Source: Cristatella mucedo
Taxonomy: Eukaryota; Bryozoa; Phylactolaemata; Cristatellidae
Direction of reading: 5' to 3'
Assembly (NCBI GenBank): GCA_009760855.2
Contig: WPIO01000152.1
Location: forward strand, 847,501 to 911,500
Length of the DNA: 64,000 nt
Below, piece by piece: positions 34,484 through 47,354 of the stretch (position 1 is the stretch's first letter; each line of letters opens with the position of its first letter). The position numbers and the translations under genes were made by a program. Under the pieces are notes generated by a model. The model saw only the letters and a program-made list of their open reading frames with translations. It was not told where the DNA came from and made no database searches.

Positions 34484-34720
34484 AGTGAGAGAGGGATAGA
34501 GAGAATGAGAGTGAGAGAGATAGGAGAGAGATAAAGCGCGAGAGAGAGTGAGAGAGAGAGTGAGGGAAGAGAAAATGAGAGAGTGAGAGAGAGAGAGTAA
34601 GAGAGTGTATAAGAGAGAGAGAGTGAGAGAGAGTGCGTGTGCGCGTGTGCGTATGTGCGTGTGTGTGTGTGAGAGAGAGGGATAGAGAGAATGAGAGTGA
34701 AAGAGAAAGGAGGGAGAGTA
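34399..34720. repeat. Purine-rich (GA)n/(GT)n repeat
   Basis: Imperfect GA repeats with a short GT/GC section at 34632-34670. It makes a spurious Ser/Leu-rich frame on the minus strand. Confidence 0.95.
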
Positions 34721-35050
34721 ATTTTTAATTTCTTGAGGACTAGAGATCGTATCCACTACTGGACTTACTTAGACGAAATAAGGCAGTGAAAACTCTACAC
34801 ACCCGCGGCCTGCTTCAGCGTTAGTCGAAAACCGTGACCGGTTAAAATCGAGTTATACCTTTAGACGCAGGTGCAACTAAAGTAGAAATTAAAAATAAGA
34901 ACGACAGAAAGTCATCTGAACTAAAAATGAATAACAACTGCAAAAGAAGTTGGCTGACTTAATTTCCTTTGATTGGCTCTGGAGCAATGGCCTGACGAAA
35001 AAAAGAACCAATTACATGACTACCTGCAAGCGAATGAAGAGGGCTGTAAC
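34721..35050. other. No gene recognised
   Basis: Unassigned. Confidence 0.5.
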
Positions 35051-35054
35051 CACA

Positions 35055-35420
35055 TAGATTTCGTGCAGATAGTACTGGAGATATGCTGGCAGAGCCAATT
35101 TTGAGCGTTAACCTATCCATTTTCTGAATCAAACTAGGCCTGCCTATAGCTATACAGTTGTTTTTATTGTAATTCTATTTGAGAGAGTTTGCTGCCATCC
35201 GTGCGTTGATATCAGCAGTACATGCATTCAGTCAGATGAAGAAGTTCGATGTACTTGAAGCTTGAAGCAGTCATACCATAGACAAAACCGTGTTTCATTG
35301 ACGCAGAAAAGTGAAAGCTTAGATTGCGCCTGCAAATTGTATCGGCAAAACTGAGAGCATGAATTTCAAAAATAATCTCAGAATAAGCTCAGAGACCCCG
35401 TGGTACCCCTACTTCAGGGA
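35055..35420 (-). mobile_element. LINE family 1 fragment
   Basis: Antisense decayed copy of the region downstream of YADD: ACTGGAGATATGCTGGCAGA and following match 29345-29700 of the nearly complete element block by block. Confidence 0.75.
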
Positions 35421-35739
35421 TTCTGTGTAGGATTGTTTCTCCTAGCAAACCTTTCTCTATAAGCGAGGTTCTTCCCATGCTTTTGCCTGCTGACATAGTA
35501 CACTTTTTAACTAACTATTTGATGATATTCCTTTTCAGCATAACTGCCTATAAAATGCCTACAAATAGATTCACTTCTGTTAAGGCTATAATTGCATTAA
35601 ATAAATAAGTAAATATATATATATATTTATATGAGTGGACGTATCAGCGAGGAATCTAAGGAATTGCAGTAATCAAATCGCAGTTTTAATATACAACTAA
35701 GCTACCCTAATGTTCGTTCTTAAGCATATTCGCACTATT

Positions 35740-36430
35740 TAAATCCTATTTGTAGCCCATTTTCAGGTCAATAAAAAACGATTTTAGCGCTCATTTTACT
35801 GCCGATAAAACTGAATTGTGTCTTTAGATCTACCGTTCTAATTTCCTAATCCGACTCGCTTTATCACTTCCTCCCCTATCATGTAATCTCATAAAGCAAG
35901 CACTAAAGGCCTCGAAACTTTGATGACCACTAACTTCCTAAAGTTTAGTGATGACAAGACCAACCTGATAGCTGTTGGCTAATTTTGTGGGATAAAGAAG
36001 TTTGGTAGACCATAGCTATAGCACTTATTCTTTGGGCCTCACGTCCATGGTGTTTACCCCTAATCGAGGAGTGCAAATTCCGAAACGACTTGTTATTGCA
36101 TGAGTTATTTACTCCACAGTCATTTCGGCTTAATTTAGCTAAGGATCAGAGTAAAAATGGCTCAAATTAGTTCTCGCGTATTTCCCATTGCATACCTTGT
36201 ATTCAGGACTTGCAACTAATCTCTTATCCATCTGAAACTAGTTGAAATCTCAGTAGCTCATCTGGTCTGTCTTCAACGTCTTAGCGGCCAAGTCATAACG
36301 CTGTTATTAGATCTTTACTGTCTTCATGTCGAGGATGTAAGCAATTTCAAAATCCCCTACCTGGCTTACAGGTCGCCTGCACCAGCCTACCTACACAATC
36401 TCCTTCATTCACCGTGTGGTGACTTGCAAT
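35740..36430 (+). mobile_element. LINE family 3 fragment (decayed reverse transcriptase)
   Basis: Broken plus-strand reading gives NFLKFSDDKTNLI (about 35930-35970; compare [13 protein letters not shown]) and later FKIPYLAYRS and APAYLHNLL. It resembles the 2960-3425 fragment. It ends at an (AT)n tract. Confidence 0.6.
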
Positions 36431-36436
36431 TTTATA

Positions 36437-36487
36437 TAATATATATATATATATATGTATATATATGTAATATATATATATATAATA
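36437..36487. repeat. (AT)n microsatellite
   Basis: Two AT-repeat blocks separated by GTATATATATGTA. Confidence 0.9.
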
Positions 36488-36489
36488 TT

Positions 36490-38005
36490 GCAATTACCGC
36501 TCCTCAGCGGCAACAAGTCTGATCTCCCTTGGCCTAAATTGAAAACCGCTTTAAGATCGAGACGAGATATTTTGGATCCCTTGCACTTAGTGGTGCGTAG
36601 ATTGTAATTTATTTTAAGTTAGGCATTTCATAAGAATGAGGAAACAGTTTGTGCACCGTGTTTTTCATTAAATCGCGATTAAATTCATCAAATTATCATT
36701 TCATTGAATTATTATTAAAATCCCGACACGCAACGTTTTCTCCAACCACATTAAATATTCCTTAAATGCACCTAAATTTCAGGCATTTTTAGTTATTTCT
36801 TTTAAGCAAGGATAATCACTGCAGCAGTGCAGGCACTTCTGCCGGCTTTTGCGGTCCGGAAATTGTATCACCGGATTCTGCCTAGCTCAGCTCAGCGTGA
36901 TTGAAAACCATTTGGCTGTCGTGCCTGAGCACGAGCGCTCCTCTACCATCACGAGTCATTCTCTTGTGCAAGAGTTTAGAAGAGTCGGCAAGACTGGAGA
37001 CCTAAAATGCGAACAGGCTCAGATGCATTAAAATATGTGTTTACACTGTTCAACTTGACAGGTCAGATCTGCACTGATGTTCATGATACTCTGTACAAAT
37101 CTTACAGAAATTTCTTTGATAACGGAGCTAGTTGCAAAAGAATGACTCGTTGTGGTTTTGCTTTTTTCTCCTCCTCTCGGGCATATTTTTGCTAGCCAGA
37201 ACGTCTTTTCGCTTCTGCTGATGCTGGATCTTGAATGTTATGCATTACAAAAAAGATGCTGACAGTGAATTTTAAGCCTACCATTTAATCGCAAGTATTT
37301 AACAAAAACCCACTAAATAAAAGCACAGCAACGTCAGTCAAAATCTTACGCTTTACACTAAGCGGGCAGCTTTCTAGGACGAAAATTTGCAAAAGCTAAG
37401 GGGAAGCTGAAAAACTCCAGAAACGCCAGAAGCGCCAGTAGTCACTTTGAGTGCAGCTCTGAGAGTGCAAGCTTCTGGAATGACTCGCTGAAAGCACAGT
37501 CCAGTTCAAATCTTTTTGTGTGTTTCAAGTTCAAGCATTTCTACTTTCAATTTTAACAATTAGTACACATTTTGCAGCTATACATACGAACTAGAGAACA
37601 ATCTTTCTCTGTGCCATTTTTAGCATTGATCATTGGCGAACCCCTCATTATTCGACTGTAAGTACATCACGAAAAACTCAAAGCAAACGTGACGTAGGGG
37701 ACAGACTAACGGACCAACCAACTAAAATACTAGCTAACTAACTAAATAACTACCAAACGTAGCTTATTTGTGGGTTGATTTCCGACCTTAACAGCTAAGC
37801 TAAAAGCCACAAGTTCCCGACCTTGTTTTCTTCTTCACAGTAGGACTAGGTTCTATAAATTTATAAATTATGCAATTTTGCATGTTAGTATTGCTAATCT
37901 GTTGATTTTTGGCGTTTCAACTATTTTATAATACCTCAGAAGATTCATTAATCCTCATGTGCTATTACCATTGTTTATTACTTTGATTATTATCATTATT
38001 GTTTC
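36490..38005. other. No gene recognised
   Basis: About 1.5 kb unassigned; a 60-codon and a 62-codon frame at 36849-37195 show no features. Confidence 0.5.
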
Positions 38006-38009
38006 AGTT

Positions 38010-38270
38010 TTCTAGCCCACAGGCTTTGGAAGCATGCGAAGCGAACAAAGTCTTCAGAGGATTAAAGGTTTTCAACGGAAAAATCTAAATGACTTTAGCA
38101 AAAACAATAGATGATGTGAAGCATAGTCTTAGAAGAAAGTATTGCCGATAAAGTATGGCCAAAGTAATTGCATGAAGGTCCGAAAACGTGAGTGACAAAT
38201 ATGTAAACTCAATACGCTGCTTGATAGGGAGTCGGTAATTATGGAGATGTAATTCTTTCTTCTAGTTTCT
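38010..38270 (-). mobile_element. LINE family 1 fragment
   Basis: Decayed antisense piece matching the C-terminal coding block at 28810-29040 (AGGCTTTGGAAGCATGCGAA; CAATACGCTGCTTGATAGGG). Confidence 0.6.
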
Positions 38271-38845
38271 TGGCACTTGCCCAAGATGTAAATCTTCTGC
38301 AGGTAGAGTTTTCGCTTGGCATATAGACAAATTTTGAATTCAGATAGACTGCTTACAGAAAGATTGTGCAGTAAAGCAATGCAACTCAAAATTTCGAGTT
38401 AGCTCTGCCCGAGAATGACGTCTTAGTCGTCGGCAGAGGTTTTGTCTTGGGCGTTACGCAGTATCCTGAATCATCAGTTTTCATTGTATTACAGCAAAGG
38501 TTTACCTGTTAATGTACGCTATAACGACGCCGAGGGAAATTATTCTCTTGGAATTTCGGTAGAGTGGCGCAAGAGTTATGATGCAGCAGCCTCATTAGGG
38601 TTGGGGCAGAATAGGAGCTTGCTCAGAATCTTTATTTTTCGATGGTGCTTTAATGCAGCTTTTCAGGATTAAAATGGATGTAGTGAAGAACCATTTGTCT
38701 TAAATCTGTTGCTTCTTTTGTGAATGGTATATTGGCATGAAGTAGCTAAGAGAATGAAAGCTTGACGACATCGCTGCAGCATTATCATAGGGCGGCATTT
38801 TACATATGCTAGGAACTGCCAAGGCTGGAAGCGGGCTTCGTCGTT
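38271..38845. other. No gene recognised
   Basis: Unassigned sequence upstream of copy B. Confidence 0.5.
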
Positions 38846-38848
38846 AGC

Positions 38849-39108
38849 AGCTGTGATTATGCAAAAGGCAGGTCTGCCAGAGCTCATTGAAGTTAAGCAT
38901 GCATATTGTCTCAACGCCCAGAAACGGTGCCAAGCCAGCACGACCTACCGTGTTTCCAATGGAATGCTATTAGCAATAATACTAGACTGACAATTAAGAC
39001 CCGCATATGAGGTCGCGCTGGCAGCCTTTTTGACATTCAACTAACGCGTGCCCCAGGAATGCTCTCAGCAGACCAGTATAAAACAAGCGTCGGTGGATAG
39101 ACTCATCA
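38849..39108 (+). promoter_or_regulatory. Promoter of copy B, with upstream module shared with copy C
   Basis: TATAAAA at 39077 and an initiator TCATT with its A at 39108, 31 nt downstream; the ATG follows 30 nt later. Upstream blocks shared with copy C are AGCTGTGATTATGC (38849-38862), GTCTCAACGCC (near 38910), TGTTTCCAATGGAATGCT (38951-38968, containing GGAATG, a TEAD-type core) and TTGACATTCA just upstream of TATA (from 39030). Confidence 0.7.
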
Positions 39109-39137
39109 TTGGCTTGCTTGAGGTAGTTCAAAGCAAT

Positions 39138-40538
<1,401 letters not shown>

Positions 40539-40577
40539 AACTTCTTATTTCGATGCCAAATTCTAGCGGCTAAAAAT

Positions 40578-40583
40578 ATTAAA
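40578..40583 (+). terminator. Poly(A) signal ATTAAA of copy B
   Basis: ATTAAA 39 nt after the stop, at the position where copy C has AATAAA (AATATTAAATTGA in B, AATAATAAATTGA in C). Confidence 0.6.
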
Positions 40584-40599
40584 TTGACGTTCAGTCCAA

Positions 40600-41300
40600 T
40601 TGGTGTACTTGATCTTACGACCACAGAAGCATCATATCGCGATACAGTGTGTGAAAACATTGCCATAATAACGTAGAAATTTCTTCTTCCCACTAGAAAA
40701 ATCCAATCTTTTTCAAGTAACTGCACATAGCCTGTACAGGAGCCCATAATTTGGTACGTCGTGACATGAAAAAACCACAACAGGTTGACTCAGCTATAAG
40801 ACAATTCATGCAGATTGAGAAAATATTGTAGAGGAAAGGAAAGTTTCTAGCTACTTTGAATATGTTGTAAAGCCGTGAAGTATCGTGAAAGCAGTCGAAA
40901 GGGAGCTCCTTGCTTTGCTATTGCCACAAATAAAGCAATGGCTTCTAAGGGATTGACGATTCGTAAGAGGCAAGTTGAACGGCTTGAGTCAGAAGAGAGG
41001 TGACAGCGACAAGATGACTGGCTAGGGAAATATATGACATGTAGATCGGAGAATGAGACAGAATAGATCTACGAGTGAGGAACTGAAGCTAAGAGTTCTT
41101 GCAGTGCTGGATTAAGAGCCACTGCAATTCTGTGAGAAGCGTACATGTTGGCATTAACAAAGTTCGTGACATATACGCCTAGCTTTGGATTTTTGATATA
41201 ACTCCATGTTCTAATGGCTAGGCGCAAAGACTCGCAAATCAAACGCTCGCTTGAGACTGCACATTGACACTATTGATCGGGAGCGCGTGCGAAGCGTCAC
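40600..41300. other. No gene recognised
   Basis: Unassigned sequence downstream of copy B. Confidence 0.5.
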
Positions 41301-41790
41301 CAGAGGTGCAGTGAGACCTTTTGGCGCCCGGGGACAAAGCTACGTACGGCCCATTTTCCCCATGTCAATAATGGCTGAAAAATGACTCTACTCCAGAAGA
41401 AACGCGAAAACACACACTAGCAGACATATCGAGCCGAAAAGTCCTATAAACTGTAGTAAAGATACAAGATAGCTATCGCAGCCTTAACTAATGTGAATTT
41501 TTCTGGCCTTAAACGTATTAAACTGGTCTAGAACAGTTTGAAAGACAATATTTTCTAATGTTCCTTTCTCTATGCATAGCAAGGCCAAATAGGAGAGTCG
41601 ATCTTGCATCATTGATGCTCCCAGATTAGATAGGAACCTGTTCAGCTTGCTAAAGGAACGTTCACAGCTGGCAACTGACACAGCTATGGTGAGAAGAACT
41701 TGCAAGGCAACTCTCAAATTAGGAAAAAAATCTTCTCCGGAACATACATTGAATGACATGAGTTCTGGTGGTGTCTTGAATGCCGAGTCG
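41301..41790 (-). mobile_element. hAT transposon 3' part (dimerisation domain and terminus)
   Basis: The minus strand encodes the C-terminal dimerisation domain of a hAT transposase: SVASCERSFSKLNRFLSN followed by DRLSYLALLCIE (about 41560-41690; compare the VASCERSFSxLK ...RLSxLALLxIE pattern of the family). The element end is probably at 41301, where CAGAGGTGCAGTGAGACC and TTGGCGCCCGGGG have the look of a hAT terminus. The upstream transposase is missing and the frame runs directly into LINE family-2 reverse transcriptase sequence. Confidence 0.75.
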
Positions 41791-41794
41791 TGAC

Positions 41795-43089
41795 GCGTAG
41801 CTTTTTTCGGTAGCCCATACAAAAGGTTATTACAAAAATCTAGCCGAGACAGAACTGAGGAGCTAGTTAAGTTTTTCGCAAGCCACTGTAGAAGACAGTT
41901 CCTAATCATAAATAGGGATTGGATGAAACGGCAATAAGTGGAAGCAGTCTTCTTAACGATGCTTTGAAAAGCCGCTGTCGAAGACGACACCTAAATTTTG
42001 AGCGTATACTGATAGTCACGCGATCGGATCACCTATTAGTAGAGTAATTGCCTTCTAGTCTAGCCGCATACTTGGCGTGTCCTATGAGCAGTAATTCATT
42101 TTTATCATCGCTTAGCTTATACAAATTTACCAACATCCATTATAAAATTGTGCAAGGCAAGCTTTCAGTTTACCAGTCTCTGCAGCAGATTTCGATGGTT
42201 TAAATGAAAATCACAGCTGAGGATATTCAACCTAAGAGTAATAGTCTATTTCATGAGCCCGAATCTATTTTTGCAGAGGCTGAATATAAACAGAGAACAG
42301 CAAACGACCGAGGACGATCCCTTGAGGGAATCCACAGATGACTGATCTGGTGAATGAGACCTGACCCCACCAGACACGGATCTAACACGGTCAGACTAGT
42401 ACGATCTAAGCCACGCCAATGCTTCGTCTGCCAGACCGGTCCTTGTTCTCAATCGTTTAAGAAAGATATCGGGATGAATGGTGTTAAAGGCTGCTGAAAT
42501 ATTTAGCAGCACAAGAGCAGTAAAATTTCTGTCATCATTGCTGCATAGAATGTCAGTGGTTAAGAGGAGAGGAGCGGTTTCAGTGGAGGGCTGCAGCTTG
42601 AGCCCCGATTAAAGCATTTTTGAAATTTCATTTTTTCAAACTGTGCTACCAGCTGCTTAGCCACAAATGTTTTCAAGAATCTGCAAGAATAAAGGAAGAA
42701 GGGAAACTGAGCCATAGTTTGCATGAACCTCTGTTATCTAATTCAGGCTTTTTTTAAGTATCGGTCTAACGATAGCCGATTTGAAGACTTGGGTAAAAGT
42801 CCATTTTCCCGAGATGCATTTACAATCTCGCTTATGGCTGGGCAAATTTTGTCTGCTAATGAAAACCACAGATTTGATGATGTAGAGTCTTCAGGAGACG
42901 ATGTGTTTTTACTAGAATCTATTAAGGTAGCCACGTCGCATGCAGAAACCTCGGAATACCTTTTAATGAAAGTCACATGTTGCAGTTCAGCAATTGCTTT
43001 AGTCGGAGGGGTTTTACGGACGCACTAATGTACACACATGTTTTAGTGAATAAGGCTGAAATTATTTACTCCGAGCCATTAATATCTAC
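41795..43089 (-). mobile_element. LINE family 2, older copy, first part
   Basis: Antisense decayed copy from GLPKKAT (near 41800) back through the reverse transcriptase to the linker block at 43060-43089 (CCGAGCCATTAATATCT, compare 54216-54235). It is interrupted at about 43090 by a second family-2 element and resumes at about 44217. Confidence 0.8.
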
Positions 43090-44216
43090 TTGGTCCCTTG
43101 CTGCTCTCCATTTATACACAATCTCTGGGAAAAGTGATTAAGGCACATGGAATAGGATATCACTTCTATGCTGACGATACTCAGTTGTATTTGTCATTTA
43201 AACTGTCGGAATCTGCTGCAGCAACTGAGAAACTGAATGCTTGCCTTGCCGATATTCGATCCTGGATGTCGGAAAACTTCCTGAAATTAAATGACGATAA
43301 AACCGAACTGCTTCTCATAGGACACCCTAAGCGTGTGGCTGGATTAAAAGGCTTTGCTGTTCTAATAGGCGATGCTATTGAGCGACCTTCACCACGTGCT
43401 CGTAATCTAGGTGTCGTGTTCGACAGCTGCCTCAATTTCAAAAGCTTCATCCAGAAGACTGCCTCTACAGCTAGCCATCACATCCGATCCCTATCCAAGA
43501 TTAGAAGCTGTCTCCCACAGTGGCTTGTAAAAAATTTAACTAGCTCTTTAGTTCCGTCTCGGCTTGATTATTGTAATTCCCTTTTGGCTGGGCTACCAAA
43601 GAAAGCTATTATGCCACTACAGCGGACTATGAATATGGCTGAAAGGCTGGTCTTTAAGTCCCAGCGGTTTGAGCACGTGTCACCTTTGCAGGAAGAGCTA
43701 GGATGGTTGCCGGTTGAGCAAAGGATATAGAGCAAAGTTCTTACGCTGACCCACAAGGCCCGCCACGGCTTGGCTCCTTCATACCTAGCTGAGCTGCTGC
43801 ATCCGTTTCAGCCTGCTCGCGCCCTCAGGTCCTCTGTGGACAATAAATTAGCGGTCCCATTCCTCCGCTTAAAGAAAGTTGGCGACAGAAGCTTTAGCTC
43901 TGCATGTCCTAGACTGTGGAACTCGCTTCCACAATTCTTACGCAACGACAACTACTCTCCAACTGCCGACTACGGCACATCCTTTTCAGCGGTCCTTAGC
44001 TGCTACTTCTATGCTACTCACTACCTCAACTGCTCTCCTGACTCAGCTATGCTTCCCACTTTCTCTTTGTTGAGTGAGACGAAGTCTGTTGGCTACCGAA
44101 TGCGTACCGAAAGCCGCTTAGGCTGTGAGTGCGCTATACAAAACTCTCCTGCGTAACGCCCACATGGTCTTTATGACTTTGTGGAGTTACTGACGGAGAT
44201 ACATTACATTACATAG
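43090..44216 (+). mobile_element. LINE family 2, younger copy inserted antisense into the older one
   Basis: Sense-strand copy, 5'-truncated within the reverse transcriptase (starts ACTTGGTCCCTTGCTG, the LGPLL block). It is open from 43098 to 43730, with FYADD (residues 22-26 of that frame), [10 protein letters not shown] and [13 protein letters not shown]. After a TAG at 43728 it is open again from 43770 to 44156 to the family's C-terminus (ECAIQNSPA). It ends with the ATTACATTACAT tail at 44216. Confidence 0.85.
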
Positions 44217-44480
44217 GGCGCGAGACATCTCATTATTGGCTAGCATACTTTTTTTAGCGTGTTGTAAATCTGTCTTGGGTCGGACTGGCAGATTACAAGA
44301 AAAAAAAGAAGCCCCAGCTTTTCTAAGCTATTGGAGGTCGACTCGAAGCAAGTCTTTGGAATTGCCGATCTTCATCCGAATCAGACTTCTTGAAACGGCG
44401 TTTTTAAGCCTTAGCCTAAACGCCGTTTCTTAAACAAAGTTTCTAGAATTGCTCATGTAATATTGCTATTAAAGTAGCTA
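44217..44480 (-). mobile_element. LINE family 2, older copy, second part
   Basis: Continuation of the copy at 41795-43089: the linker region matches 54240-54310 (TCATTATTGGCTAG, GTCGGACTGGCAG) and 26950-27000. It contains a perfect 12-bp inverted repeat (GAAACGGCGTTT / AAACGCCGTTTC, 44392-44429). Confidence 0.7.
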
Positions 44481-45675
44481 TCAGCCAAGAATTAGAAGAG
44501 GAATTAAAAATGAATTTTTAGCCTCCTTCTTTGCATATGCAGTGAGCGCATATAAAAGGTTGACTGATGATAATTTGCTAAGAGAATGTGTGCCATGAAT
44601 GATCAACAATTCCTACCTATGAGCCAAAGAAATATTGGCTGTTCATCACTGCTTGTCAGAAGATCTTCTATTTCAGCTACAGTGTTCAGTTGGGAACACT
44701 CCGTCGTGCATGGCTGCGTGGTTGCATGCCCTCACACGTGATTGAAGCAGTAAGATGAAGTAAAATGAGTAATAAAGCGGTAAAATATGTCATTAGTGGT
44801 AATATGAGACTTAGCAAGCTTGTTGTTCGAAGGCAATGGAAATAGCTAATACAATTCCATACTTTGGCGTACACAATACGAATGGTTATGCGCATATTCA
44901 CGCTGCCACTGTTTCAGACTGTTTTTCAACATTTGGAGATGTGCGGCCGATATTTCTATGGATGTTTCATGAGATAGAGACGGAAATAAAATGCAGAGCC
45001 GCAAAATGACGGTTTCGCATGGTGCTGCACAGCCAGAGCGGACTGTATTCGGAAACAGCCTAAGAATATCTATTACCTAAGTGAATTCTACGCTTTAGTA
45101 ACATCGGTGACTCAGCACTGGCAGTAAGACGGCATTAAAAAAAGTATTCAAATCTGCAGGTATAGTGATCTAGAGCTTACTCAGAATGCTCATTCAGAAT
45201 TCTCTGGACGGATTCCTTCAGAAATCAGCCTCCTTTGAATTATCAGTGACGTTAAACAAACTGCAGCATCGACGTAGCTTATGTTCATTGCAATATAAAT
45301 AGCCCATATCCGCACGACTGCTGTCATCAAAGAAGCTGATCCATCAACAACGAAAGAAAAGACTTAGCCATAGTTAGTAGAATAATGGAAAGGCTACTAA
45401 TGCCACTGCACCACATTGACTGGATTGTTGCTACGAGCACAGCCAGTGACATTCACGCTTAGTGTAGTCGACCTTTAGATACTTCTGCCCACCGAAAGCA
45501 CCTTTTGCAAAGGGGTAATGCATATAAATAAATAAATACTGATATATAAGCTCACCAGCTAAAACCTTAGCTAAGCATCGCTACGAATTCAAAGTTTTAG
45601 TTCATAACAATTAGCAATGCAAATATAATACATCTGTACCTGCGTACAGAAATATACAGATATATCTATTTGTTA
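44481..45675. other. No gene recognised
   Basis: Unassigned. Confidence 0.5.
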
Positions 45676-45677
45676 AC

Positions 45678-45686
45678 ACACACACA

Positions 45687-45780
<94 letters not shown>
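45678..45780. repeat. (AC)n(AT)n microsatellite
   Basis: AC repeats with minor interruptions followed directly by an AT run. Confidence 0.95.
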
Positions 45781-45782
<2 letters not shown>

Positions 45783-47352
45783 AAATATGTGCTTTATGGG
45801 TAGAAAAGTGTGCGGGACGCGTGTAGGAGGGAGTGTAAAGGACATTTTTAGTGCCTGTGTGTGCATCTGTACATTGTGTGTGCGTCTCTCGTCTGTGTGT
45901 ATTCGTGTTCAGAAGTATATCTGACGCTAAATTTAGAGATCATTTAAAATTTGATTCACAAGAATCATTCATACCTAACATGCTGGCTCAGTAACTAAGC
46001 AGCGCAATGATCCCCTAATGAGCCAGCAGAGGCAAGATCCATTTTTGGAACATACCATGGCGATTATTGACTTGTGCCACATTCAGCTGGAGGCGCCAGC
46101 CAAAAGACTCAGCAATCTTAAAAAATCTCGGCTGATAATATTGCGTCCAAAAAGCCTCGCTAACCTTCTCCTGTGTACTCAATTCACTACAATTGCAGCG
46201 AAAGTTCACAAAAACAAATCCGGTAATATCCATCATACGATTTTTGAAATGATATTTACTGCGTACCTTTAACATAACTGTAAGTGATAATATTCAGACA
46301 CCTGGTCATAAGTCTTATCTTTTCAATTCTTCAAGTATAGAATGAGTTAGGTATATAATTGCTTAGAATGCATTTCCTATTTATTTTAAGGTTAATAATA
46401 GTAATAATGTGCAATATCATACTTGTCCTTTTGAGTGAAGTATAGTGCTGTAATCGCTTACCCGGAGATGCATTTGAAAACGCTCATTACTCACTTCAAA
46501 CATTTCCCTTTTGAAAGGCTAGTGATTAGCTTGAAAATAATTAATCTAAATCATCAAATTTCCCTGCTAAATCTCCAATTTTGTAAAGCCGTATCGCAAA
46601 TAAATTTTCAAATTATTGATGAATCGGTCAAGAATATTAAATATTCTTTAGCAGTGGTCCGAAAAAGAGCACATCACTGATCTTTGCATCTTTTCTTTTG
46701 GCGGCAAAGAAAAGACCTAGAAAAGGAGGCACGCGAAAAACTGCTGACTCATTGTCTACAGTACTGAAAAACTTCTTCATGAGGCATAACCTGTCGTACG
46801 ATGGTATCATCAGCACCTACACAGCATATACCAGCAGCTCTCACTCGATTTTATTCTTCCTCAGCGAAACTCGGTCCGCTGGGGCAAGAATCTTAAACAA
46901 TATTTCGCCTTTGTATACTTGCTGTCCTAAAAGCAAACAAGGAAGGACACCTCATGCAAAATTAGTAGGCGTTTGCATGGAAAGATAATGTTTGTTGTCT
47001 CCTATGACCTCACAGCTATAGTCACTATACTGCAAGACACTCAACGACATCATGACATCCAGGACGTACCACTCCTTGATACTAGATCTGGAAAGCTCGG
47101 TTTATACTTTGAAAGAACAAGATGCCTACTCATACCGTTGAACTATTTCTAGTTCGGGACGTATAGCTTTATATTCTCAGCCAAATCTGTGTAGTTTGCA
47201 TCTATTCCTAATAATAAAAATAAATATCTCTTTTTATGCAATTTAAATATGCTTTAAAGAGAAAGTCGTGTTTAGCGAAGGGGATTGGTAGTTATAACCC
47301 TACCCGTATAGAATTTAACTGCCTCACAATGCATTTTTTTATATTTCTCAAA
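45781..47352. other. No gene recognised
   Basis: About 1.6 kb unassigned. Overlapping 84-86 codon frames on both strands at 46015-46275 look like chance. Confidence 0.45.
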
Positions 47353-47354
47353 TA

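Noticed and set aside
34274-34756. Ser/Leu-rich frames at 34.3-34.7 kb and 39.3-39.5 kb
   Set aside because: Translations of (GA)n repeats.
43090-44216. The inverted LINE halves at 41.8-44.5 kb as a twin-priming product
   Set aside because: The two orientations overlap in content (both contain the YADD-region block) and the older copy resumes beyond 44217, so it is one LINE inserted in another.
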